Assembly: GCA_016288755.1 (NCBI GenBank)
Contig: JAEELE010000139.1
Coordinates: 1-63,568 of the forward strand
DNA length: 63,568 nucleotides
From: Oscillospiraceae bacterium
Lineage (GTDB): Bacteria > Bacillota > Clostridia > Oscillospirales > Ruminococcaceae
Direction: 5' to 3'
The position numbers and the translations under genes are program-made. Every line of letters starts with the position of its first letter. The stretch's first letter is position 1. The notes under the pieces were generated by a model. The model worked only from the letters and a program-made list of their open reading frames with translations. It ran no database searches and was not told the DNA's origin. Positions 51,507 through 58,590 of this stretch are shown here, piece by piece.

Positions 51507-52223
51507 ATGGAATATGAACTATTGTCTCCGGGGCTTTGGGTCTGCCGGAGCGCGGCACACAGCTTCGGGACGGATGCCTTTCTGCTCACCGATTTTGCGC
51601 GGCGGCACCCGGGCGACCGCATCTGCGACCTCGGCACCGGCTGCGGCATCATTCCGCTGCTGATGCAGAGAGCACGCCCGCCGAAAATGATCTGGGCGGT
51701 CGATATCCAGCCCGATGCAGTCGCACAGCTCGAAGCGGCACTTGACCGCTGCGACCCGCGCCCCGATATCGTGCCGGTCTGTGCCGATCTGCGCGATTTG
51801 CCTGACACGATCCCGGCGGGGCTGGAGCTCGTCACCTGCAACCCGCCCTATTTTGCCGCAGATGCGGGGTTTGTATCAGATTCGGACGCCGCACGCATCG
51901 CCCGGCACGAGACCCTTTGCAGCATTTCCGATGTCTGCAAAGCTGCGGCAGGACTGCTGAAATTTCACGGGCGGTTCTGCATGTGCTGCCGCCCGGAGCG
52001 TCTCGCAGATGTGATCTGCGCGATGCGGGAAGCGGGGCTGGAGCCCAAACGCCTGCGCACCGTGCACAAAACGCCGTCGCATGCGCCGTGGCTCTTTCTG
52101 ATCGAGGGGCAGAAGGGCGCAAAGCCGTTTCTGCGCATCGAGCCGCCGCTGATCCTGCGCTCCGGCGCCGACCTGACCGAGGAGGCGGCAAAAATCTGTC
52201 ACTACGGCGAATCCTATCCCTGA
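51507..52223 (+). CDS. tRNA1(Val) adenine-N6-methyltransferase-like (YfiC/YabB family)
   Basis: The 238-residue SAM-dependent methyltransferase has motif I DLGTGCGIIP (residues 41-50) and the N6-adenine motif NPPY (residues 112-115, TCNPPYFA). The N-terminal GTDAFLLTDF and C-terminal GRFCMCCRPERL blocks match the YfiC/YabB group, which methylates A37 of tRNA1(Val) in E. coli. In Firmicutes it usually sits next to rsmI, as here, with only an M24 peptidase gene between. The upstream sequence AAAGGTGG is a ribosome binding site. Confidence 0.88.
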   Translation: MEYELLSPGLWVCRSAAHSFGTDAFLLTDFARRHPGDRICDLGTGCGIIPLLMQRARPPKMIWAVDIQPDAVAQLEAALDRCDPRPDIVPVCADLRDLPDTIPAGLELVTCNPPYFAADAGFVSDSDAARIARHETLCSISDVCKAAAGLLKFHGRFCMCCRPERLADVICAMREAGLEPKRLRTVHKTPSHAPWLFLIEGQKGAKPFLRIEPPLILRSGADLTEEAAKICHYGESYP

Positions 52224-52242
52224 CGGGCTTTCGGAGGCGCAT

Positions 52243-52932
52243 ATGGAATACAGAGAGGTACAGCAGATCGCGAAGGACACGGTCGCATATCTGAAAACGG
52301 TGATCGCGCCGGGGATGCAGCTGCGGGAACTGCGGCGGCTCTGCGAGGCGTATATGCTGTCGCACGGCTGCGAATCGTTCTGGTACTGGGATATCGGCGC
52401 GTTTGTCTTCGCGGGCGACGAAACAGCAGTTTCGGTCTCCGGGCGGGAATACCGCACCTCGGACAGGCTGATCGCGGAGAACGACATTGTCACGGTCGAC
52501 CTGAGCCCGCAACACGGCGATATCTGGGGCGACTATGCGCGCACGGTCGTGCTCTGGCACGGCAAAGTCGCCGAAAGCACCGACCGGATACAAAACAGCG
52601 AATGGCGGCGCGGTCTGCAGACGGAGGAGCTGCTGCACCGCGAGCTCCTTGCCTTTGCGTCGCCGCAGACGACCTTTGCGTCGCTCTGGCAGCATTTCAA
52701 CGGCATGATCGCGGCGCAGGGCTTTCAGAATCTCGATTTTCACGGCAATCTCGGGCATTCGATCGCCAAACGCAGGGAGGACCGCATCTATATCGAACAG
52801 GGAAACCATGCCCCGCTCTCCGCGGTCGAATACTTCACATTCGAGCCGCATATCGGTCTGCCGGGCTCCGGATACGGCTGCAAAATGGAGAACATCTATT
52901 CTTTTCAGGACGGGCAGCTGACAGAATTATAA
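52243..52932 (+). CDS. M24 family metallopeptidase (Xaa-Pro aminopeptidase-like)
   Basis: A 229-residue pita-bread-fold protein. All five metal ligands can be seen: Asp in VTVDLSPQ, Asp in WGDYART, His in GNLGHSI, Glu in TFEPHIG and Glu in KMENIYSF. It therefore should be an active aminopeptidase or related hydrolase. It is shorter than aminopeptidase P because it lacks the N-terminal creatinase-like domain. It lies 19 bases after the methyltransferase gene and 17 bases before rsmI, all in one run. The natural substrate is unknown. Confidence 0.85.
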   Translation: MEYREVQQIAKDTVAYLKTVIAPGMQLRELRRLCEAYMLSHGCESFWYWDIGAFVFAGDETAVSVSGREYRTSDRLIAENDIVTVDLSPQHGDIWGDYARTVVLWHGKVAESTDRIQNSEWRRGLQTEELLHRELLAFASPQTTFASLWQHFNGMIAAQGFQNLDFHGNLGHSIAKRREDRIYIEQGNHAPLSAVEYFTFEPHIGLPGSGYGCKMENIYSFQDGQLTEL

Positions 52933-52949
52933 CTGCGAAAGGAACAATC

Positions 52950-53780
52950 ATGAGCGGAACGATGTATCTGGTCGGCACACCGATCGGCAATCTTGGCGAT
53001 ATCACGCAGCGGCAGCTCGAAATCCTCGGGTCGGTCGATTTCATCGCGGCGGAGGACACCCGCGTCACGCGCGGTCTGCTGACGCATTTTGATCTGCACA
53101 CGCCGCTGGTCAGCTATCACGAGCACAGCCCGGAGTCGGTCGTCAGCCGGATTACGGAGCGGCTGCTGAACGGGGAATCCTGCGCGGTCGTCACCGATGC
53201 GGGCATGCCGTGCATCTCCGACCCGGGCGCCGTGCTGGTCAGCCGCGCAATCGGGCTGCAGATCCCGATGCAGGTCGTGCCCGGGCCGAGTGCGGTGATC
53301 TCGGCGCTGGCGGTGTCCGGGCAGGATACCGGGCGCTTCACGTTCGAGGGCTTTCTGTCGGTCAACAAAAAGCAGCGGCACGCGCATCTGGAATCGCTGC
53401 GCCGCGAGCCCCGCACGATGGTCTTCTACGAGGCACCGCACAAGCTGGTCAACACGCTCAGCGATATGCTGGCGGCATTCGGCGACCGCTCCGTGACGCT
53501 CTGCCGCGAGCTGACGAAGCTCCACGAGGAGGTCTGGAAAACGACGCTTGCCGAGGCGCTCGCGCATTATGAAGTCCATGCGCCGCGCGGCGAATTTGTG
53601 CTGGTGCTCGCCGGTGCGCCCGCAGAGGAATCCGCTGGCACGCCCGATCTGAGAGAGGTCGCGGCGATCGCGCGGGCGAGAGTGGCAGGCGGTGAGCGCG
53701 CGTCGGACGTCTGCCGGGAGCTTGCCGCCGAGACCGGCATCCCCAAGCGCACGCTCTATGCGGCAGTGCTCGACGACTGA
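52950..53780 (+). CDS. rsmI: 16S rRNA (cytidine-1402-2'-O)-methyltransferase RsmI
   Basis: A 276-residue SAM-dependent tetrapyrrole-methylase-fold enzyme that methylates the ribose of C1402 in the 30S decoding centre. The N-terminal LYLVGTPIGNLGDIT-like signature (here MYLVGTPIGNLGDIT), AEDTRVT, TDAGMPCISDPG and VVPGPSAV are diagnostic. GAAAGGA precedes the ATG at 52950; a longer frame upstream is a shadow of the M24 gene. The stop is followed at once by a purine-rich dispersed repeat. Confidence 0.96.
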   Translation: MSGTMYLVGTPIGNLGDITQRQLEILGSVDFIAAEDTRVTRGLLTHFDLHTPLVSYHEHSPESVVSRITERLLNGESCAVVTDAGMPCISDPGAVLVSRAIGLQIPMQVVPGPSAVISALAVSGQDTGRFTFEGFLSVNKKQRHAHLESLRREPRTMVFYEAPHKLVNTLSDMLAAFGDRSVTLCRELTKLHEEVWKTTLAEALAHYEVHAPRGEFVLVLAGAPAEESAGTPDLREVAAIARARVAGGERASDVCRELAAETGIPKRTLYAAVLDD

Positions 53781-53782
53781 AG

Positions 53783-54070
53783 GAAGGGAGGAAGTCAAGT
53801 GAGGAGTGAGCAGTGAGGAGTGAGGAGTTGGTGCGGTCACCTACGCTGGCATTTCCCTCCGGGCACATTTTGCGAAGCCTCCCAATTCGCGTGATTGCAC
53901 GGCGCGAAAGCCCCTTCCGAAAGGTCAACGCTCCCAGCGCATTACACAATCAGCAGAAGAAGTGAAGGTGACGGAACACCTCCTCCCTCCTCTCTCCTCC
54001 CTGCTCCCTTTCGTGACGGCAACGGGACCATTTCTCATTTCTCATTCCGCATTCCGCATTCCGCATTTCC
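53783..54070. repeat. Composite dispersed repeat with inverted heads and a 106-bp-unit relative
   Basis: The 383-base gap between rsmI and the dockerin gene has no gene. It holds a plus-strand purine-rich head right after the rsmI stop (53783-53830), a minus-strand copy related to the 106-bp unit of 63293-63568 (about 53829-53945; shared words GGGAGGCTTCGC, CCCGGAGGGAA, CGCCGTGCA), a minus-strand head (about 53945-53990) and TTTCTCATT / ATTCCGC tail units (54028-54070). Confidence 0.75.
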
Positions 54071-54082
54071 TCCCTCATCTGC

Positions 54083-54117
54083 AAAAAAACGCCCCCGCAG
54101 TTGTGTTCTGCGGGGGC
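54083..54117 (-). terminator. Terminator of the sigma/anti-sigma/dockerin operon
   Basis: Stem GCCCCCGCAG/CTGCGGGGGC (54091-54100 with 54108-54117), followed on the minus strand by seven T. It lies 46 bases after the dockerin gene stop. Confidence 0.93.
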
Positions 54118-54163
54118 TGATCTGTGCGCGGTATGTGTGCAGCTGCATACCGTCGGGAGAATG

Positions 54164-55189
54164 TTATTCGGGACAGACCGGCAGCTCTGCGGCTTTGCGG
54201 ATGCCCGCGAGCAGCTGCAGGATCACGTTGAGGTCGTCGCTGTCGAGAATGCCGTCCGCATCGGCAAAGCAGGCAGCATTGCGCTTGCCCTGCGGCGTGA
54301 CCGTGACCGCAGTGTCCTCGGCAAGATACCGCGCCAGCAGCACCGCATCTGCGATATCCGCGCGCCCGGTGCAATCCGCGTCTCCCCAGACCGTCCTGAT
54401 GATCGGGTCGGAAACAGTCGTGCAGTCAGTTGTCGTTTCAGCGGGGTAATCCAGATGCTCCACGACCCTGACCGTGCAGGAGCAGGATCTTCCGTCTGCG
54501 GCAGTCGCCGTCAGCACGGTTTCGCCGGGGCGAAGCGGGTTGAACTGCAGGAGCCGGTAGTATTCTGCATCGTAGTCCATCGACAGCTCCGCGACGGTCG
54601 GGTCGGAGAAGGTATAGCTGATCTCCGATTCCCATGTGCCGATCAGCTTCACATCGGTGCTGTTTATCAAATCAAGCGGGATCGGGATCGGCGCGCCGTC
54701 TGCAATGCGCGGATCGGTCGGTTCGAAGCGCAGGTCGCTGCCGTTCGATTGCAGCACGACATAGTAGCTGATGCGATCGCCTTTCAGCTTGACGCGGATC
54801 TTGCCGTCCTTTGCCTTATCAAGCGGCAGGTCGGTGCTGCATTCGATCACGCCGGGCTCCGATCTGACGGAGAGGAGATAGCCGCCCGGTGTGCTGAAAT
54901 CCACTTTGGTCATGTCGATGGTGTAGCTGTCTGCGAATTCACCGGAGCCGACCGTGAACCGGCACGGCTGTACCTGCAAATTCTGATCGTCCGGGTCGGC
55001 ATAGACGGAGAGAACGAGCACCGCATTGCTGAGATCCGGTTCCTGCCCGGTATAGAGCGTGTCGGGACAGTCATCCATGTAGAAGTAGCCGATGTAGTCA
55101 TAGTCCTCCGTATCCGCTGCCGCGGGGAAGCTGCCGGGCAGCAGCGCCGTCACCGCTGCGGTCAGGCATGCAAGGAACCGCTTTTTCAT
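54164..55189 (-). CDS. Secreted dockerin protein sharing Ig-like domains with the adjacent sensor
   Basis: The 341-residue product has a signal peptide (residues 1-25, ending PAAAD), an Ig-like domain around residues 30-150 (TKVDFSTPGGYLLSVRS), a Big-type domain around 175-243 (SEISYTFSDPTVAEL and GETVLTATAADGRSCS) and a C-terminal type I dockerin (269-330, GDADCTGRADIADAVLLAR and DADGILDSDDLNVIL). No catalytic motif was seen. Both non-dockerin domains resemble parts of the membrane sensor encoded just upstream. The gene starts 14 bases after the sensor gene stop, so they are co-transcribed. It is probably a cellulosome-borne binding or signalling partner. Confidence 0.85.
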   Translation of the reverse strand: MKKRFLACLTAAVTALLPGSFPAAADTEDYDYIGYFYMDDCPDTLYTGQEPDLSNAVLVLSVYADPDDQNLQVQPCRFTVGSGEFADSYTIDMTKVDFSTPGGYLLSVRSEPGVIECSTDLPLDKAKDGKIRVKLKGDRISYYVVLQSNGSDLRFEPTDPRIADGAPIPIPLDLINSTDVKLIGTWESEISYTFSDPTVAELSMDYDAEYYRLLQFNPLRPGETVLTATAADGRSCSCTVRVVEHLDYPAETTTDCTTVSDPIIRTVWGDADCTGRADIADAVLLARYLAEDTAVTVTPQGKRNAACFADADGILDSDDLNVILQLLAGIRKAAELPVCPE

Positions 55190-55203
55190 GGGGATCCCTC
55201 CCT

Positions 55204-57840
55204 TCAGTCTGTGGTCGTTTCACCGCTCAGGTCGTCGTTGACATATTTCACCGTGATCCGGATGCTCTTGCTTCTGCCGTCGGATGTGCGGACGGTCAGC
55301 GTCGTGGTGCCGTTCTTTTTGCCCGTCATCGCGATGCGGAGCGTTCTGCCCATGTTCAGGTATTTCGTGTCCGGCGTGTCGATCTCCAGCACAGCGCTGT
55401 CGCCGATCTCATAGGTTACGTCGGCGCCCCAGACGTTTTCGAGCTTCAGATAGCCGGTCCAGATCGGGTTGAAGGTGTACGAGCTCACGTCGGTGTTTCC
55501 GTATTCATCGGTGAAGGAGAGCACATCGGAGCGCTGCTCGAGCGTGATCTGCACCGCCTGCCGCGCGCGCTGAACGAACCCGTTGAAGTGCAGCTTTTCC
55601 AGCGTGCCGTTGGTGCGGTAGTAGCTGAAATCGCCCATTTCTCCGCCGATGCTCTCAAAATAGACCGTATAGGTGCCGGGCTTTGAGAAGTCCACGCCGC
55701 TTGTGTCGATGCGCCAGCACTGCTGCAGTGATTCGTCATAAGGGGAGACGTTTGCAGAGACATCTGCCGTGACGCCGTATTTGTCTGTGACATTTGCTTT
55801 CGCGCTGACACAGAGCCCCGAGAAATCCAGCGGCTTGCCGACAAACTGCCTTGTGTTCCATTCGGTCAGCACGAGTGTTGCGCCGAACACCGTCTGCTGA
55901 ATCTTCAGCGACGCGGGCGTTTCGAGGTATTTCAGCACGCCGTCGTAGATTTCCAGCCGTCCGAGCGGATAGGTGCCCAGGTCCACGGAATCCTGGATCG
56001 CTGTCATATAGGGCAGTGTCCGCGCGTACAGCACGCCGCTGACGGAATCGAGGATATAGTCATACTTTCCGCGGTCGCTGAGCGAATAGGTCTTGCTGTT
56101 GTGCAGATCGCAGACCGCGATGCGTTCGTCAATGATGCCGCTGCCGCAGCTGAGTGTGGTGCACAGCTCGGGATAGCCGTCGTAATTGAGATCGCAGAAA
56201 TACGCGTTGACCGGGACTGTCGGGAGACCGTCGGTATCGAGCTGAAGCGCCGCAGCTTTGCCGTTTTTCAGCAGACCGATGCCGGCGTGATCGCTGTAGG
56301 TGAAGACCAGATCGGGGAATGCCGCGACCTTGACCTGTGCCGGAGCATCGGCTTTTTTGGTGCTGCCGCCGAACCACTCGCACGCCTGATTGCCCTTCGG
56401 GAAGAGCTCGGAGGGATTCAGCACCCGCGGCGTTGTTTCGGTCATTTTTCCGGTGTCCGCCGTTGTGCTGCCGGTCGTTCCGCCGGATGCGGTGCCCTTC
56501 GTGCCCGCGGTCGTCACGCCGCTGAACGGGTCGGGCGTGGTTTTGTCTTCGCCGTGTGCGGGGTCTGTCGTGACGGTCGTGCCGGGGACGACCGTGCCGC
56601 CGCGCGGTTCGAGCGTGACCGAAAATGCCGAACGCTGTGCGAGCATTGCGGCAGTACAGCTTTTCTGTTCGCCCGTATCCGATGCGGTATACGAGAATTT
56701 CGCCGTTTCGCCCGTCATGGAGCAGAGATACACAGGATAGGTGCCGGGTCGCGTGAAATCGACCGCGCTCGTGTCAAGGCGCCAGCAGTTCCAATACTGC
56801 TTATTGCTTGCATAGAACCGGGCAAATTCCTGCCGGAAGGAATACGACTCCGTGCCGGGCACTTTGATATCCAGCCGCGCCTGAATGTCCATGCCCTCGA
56901 GGTCGAGCGGCTCGCCGACATACTGCTTCGTGTCCCATTTACTGATGACAAGCGCGCCCTCGGCGTCGGGCTGCACGGACTCGCCGTATTTCGACTGTAA
57001 CATAAACACGACCTCGCCGCCGCGAATCTCCACTCTGCCGGTATCGCCGCTGAACTCTCTCCGCACATAGAGTGTCCCGTCCTCGGAGAAGAGCTGATAG
57101 CTGAGCGCCAGATTTTCGATCAGCACATGCGGCTCCTTCGCACGGACGTCATACGCGACAAAATAGGTTTCATCGGGCATCTGCCTGTTGACCATGATGA
57201 AGCAGAGCTCGGGGAAGCCGTCGAAATTCAGGTCGCCGAAATAGGCGCATTTTGCATAGGAACCGAGATGTCCGTCGTTGACGTATTTTATTTCAGAATC
57301 CATGCCGCAGATCAGGGTCTCTCCGCCGTTCTGCACCATTGAGATCTCGTTGTTTTCGCTGCGGAGAAACACGGTGTCGGGGAATGCCGCGACCTTGACC
57401 TCCGGGCGTTCGCGGCTCTCCGGGTTGAGATCGGTGTCAAACCACATGCACGCCTGACTGTTCTCCGGGAAGAGCTGCACGGCGTTGGGGTAGAGCTCCG
57501 AAATCTGCACGGTGTCTGCCGTGGTGACGGTCAGGTCGGTCTCATCGGTCTGTGTCTGCCCGGCGGAGATGCTGTCCGCGGTCGAGGTCGGCGTCGCGGG
57601 TGCGCGCCCGATTTTGCCGATCAGTACGATCAGACCTGCCACGATCGCGATGCTTGCTGCCGACGCGACCAAAGTCTCTGCGATGCGCAGCGGGCTCCTG
57701 CGAATTGCGGGCATCTCATCGGGAACGGGCTGTTCTTCGGCATCGTCGGCGGGGTCTGCATCGGGCTGCGGGTGCAGTGCACGCGCGACCTCCTCCTCGG
57801 GCAGTGCGCCGAATGCCTCCATCAGATTCATCGGTTTCAT
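55204..57840 (-). CDS. Membrane-anchored anti-sigma-like sensor with duplicated ectodomain
   Basis: An 878-residue protein. Residues 1-50 are cytoplasmic (MKPMNLMEAFGALPEEEVARA), a membrane helix spans about 55-77, and the rest is outside. The ectodomain has two homologous 298-residue modules (about 114-411 and 474-771), each with an acidic FG-GAP/VCBS-like calcium loop (DLNFDGFPEL, DLNYDGYPEL), a KW-TKQYVGEPLDL / EWNTRQFVGKPLDF block and an Ig-like VDF-PGTY segment. They are split by a Thr/Gly linker. A Big-type domain ends the protein (about 790-868). The start overlaps the stop of an ECF sigma gene by 4 bases; this order and topology are those of an anti-sigma factor. No classical zinc anti-sigma motif is visible. 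Confidence 0.82.
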   Translation of the reverse strand: MKPMNLMEAFGALPEEEVARALHPQPDADPADDAEEQPVPDEMPAIRRSPLRIAETLVASAASIAIVAGLIVLIGKIGRAPATPTSTADSISAGQTQTDETDLTVTTADTVQISELYPNAVQLFPENSQACMWFDTDLNPESRERPEVKVAAFPDTVFLRSENNEISMVQNGGETLICGMDSEIKYVNDGHLGSYAKCAYFGDLNFDGFPELCFIMVNRQMPDETYFVAYDVRAKEPHVLIENLALSYQLFSEDGTLYVRREFSGDTGRVEIRGGEVVFMLQSKYGESVQPDAEGALVISKWDTKQYVGEPLDLEGMDIQARLDIKVPGTESYSFRQEFARFYASNKQYWNCWRLDTSAVDFTRPGTYPVYLCSMTGETAKFSYTASDTGEQKSCTAAMLAQRSAFSVTLEPRGGTVVPGTTVTTDPAHGEDKTTPDPFSGVTTAGTKGTASGGTTGSTTADTGKMTETTPRVLNPSELFPKGNQACEWFGGSTKKADAPAQVKVAAFPDLVFTYSDHAGIGLLKNGKAAALQLDTDGLPTVPVNAYFCDLNYDGYPELCTTLSCGSGIIDERIAVCDLHNSKTYSLSDRGKYDYILDSVSGVLYARTLPYMTAIQDSVDLGTYPLGRLEIYDGVLKYLETPASLKIQQTVFGATLVLTEWNTRQFVGKPLDFSGLCVSAKANVTDKYGVTADVSANVSPYDESLQQCWRIDTSGVDFSKPGTYTVYFESIGGEMGDFSYYRTNGTLEKLHFNGFVQRARQAVQITLEQRSDVLSFTDEYGNTDVSSYTFNPIWTGYLKLENVWGADVTYEIGDSAVLEIDTPDTKYLNMGRTLRIAMTGKKNGTTTLTVRTSDGRSKSIRITVKYVNDDLSGETTTD

Positions 57841-58397
57841 AGGAATCCCTCCTCCTGCAAATAGGTCCTCAGCTTTTTCCGGGTGCGGTGCAGCAGCATT
57901 TTGACGGCGCCGCTCTGCATGCCGCATTCCTCGGCGATCTCTTTGACAGGCTTTGCGAAATAATAGCGCGCCATAAAGACCTGCCTAGTCTGCGGCGGGA
58001 GCGTGCCGAGAAATGCCCGCAGTGCGCGGTTGAGTTCATTCTGCTCAGCCTGCGAGACGACGTCGGTGCTGTCGGGCAGGACCTCGGCGAGCTCGTCGAG
58101 CGCCTGTGTGAAGTGCCTGCCGCCGCGCTTTTGCCGCTCAGCTGCCTTGATGCGGTCGAGTGCATGGCGCCGCACGACCGTGACGAGATAGGCTTCGAGA
58201 CTCTGCGGCGAATTCGGCGGGATGCTGTTCCACAGCGAGAGCAGCGCGTCGTTGAGGCACTCCTCGGCATCCTCTCTGCTGCCGAGCATACGGTCGGCAA
58301 GCGCGATGCAGAGTGCCCCCCATCGGTCGCGGATCGCCTGCAAAGCGTCCTCGCGCCGCTCGTGCAGCATCGCGATGATTGCACGTTCTCCGGGCAT
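57837..58397 (-). CDS. ECF-family RNA polymerase sigma factor
   Basis: The 186-residue sigma-70 family protein has only regions 2 and 4. Region 2 spans about residues 15-90 (WGALCIALADRMLGSREDAEE, then AYLVTVVRRHALDRIK). Region 4 spans about 120-175 (LPPQTRQVFMARYYFAKPVKEI-type helices, here split: LPPQTRQVFMARYYF and KPVKEIAEECG), with the DNA-binding helix SGAVKMLLHRTRKKL. The ATG at 58395-58397 has GGGGGTGAG upstream. Its stop overlaps the start of the anti-sigma-like gene, so they are made together. An ECF-type promoter lies in front, suggesting autoregulation. Confidence 0.93.
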   Translation of the reverse strand: MPGERAIIAMLHERREDALQAIRDRWGALCIALADRMLGSREDAEECLNDALLSLWNSIPPNSPQSLEAYLVTVVRRHALDRIKAAERQKRGGRHFTQALDELAEVLPDSTDVVSQAEQNELNRALRAFLGTLPPQTRQVFMARYYFAKPVKEIAEECGMQSGAVKMLLHRTRKKLRTYLQEEGFL

Positions 58398-58422
58398 ATG
58401 CTCACCCCCTTCTGTATTCTGA

Positions 58423-58448
58423 GACGACAAATTGCCGGAAAGGTAACA
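58423..58448 (-). promoter_or_regulatory. Predicted ECF sigma promoter in front of the sigma gene
   Basis: On the minus strand TGTTAC and CGTC are separated by 16 bases, the spacing and form of ECF promoters (for example TGAAAC-N16-CGTA/CGTC of Bacillus sigma-W type). It is 26 bases upstream of the start codon. No sigma-A promoter was found here. Confidence 0.6.
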
Positions 58449-58540
58449 ATGAAAAATGAGAAATGAGAAATATTTCAGGGCGGACGAAAGCCTCATCCGG
58501 ATCATCCGCTCCGGCGGATGCCGCCATTTCTCATTATGTT
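58442..58540. repeat. Fragment of the dispersed-repeat tail
   Basis: AAATGAGAAATGAGAAAT units (58451-58472), ATCATCCGCTCCGGCGGAT hairpin (58500-58519) and CCGCCATTTCTCATT resemble the body and tail of the elements at 4917-5180 and 51268-51480. Confidence 0.55.
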
Positions 58541-58575
58541 AAAATAGCCCGCACCGGCGGTGAACCGATGCGGGC
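58541..58575 (-). terminator. Terminator of the GH5 cellulase gene
   Basis: Stem GCCCGCA/TGCGGGC (58547-58553 with 58569-58575), followed on the minus strand by TATTTT, 16 bases after the stop. Confidence 0.8.
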
Positions 58576-58590
58576 ATTGCTTTGATGAGA

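Noticed and set aside
53783-54070. Short open frames within the repeat between rsmI and the dockerin gene
   Set aside because: They consist of translated low-complexity repeat units without ribosome binding sites.
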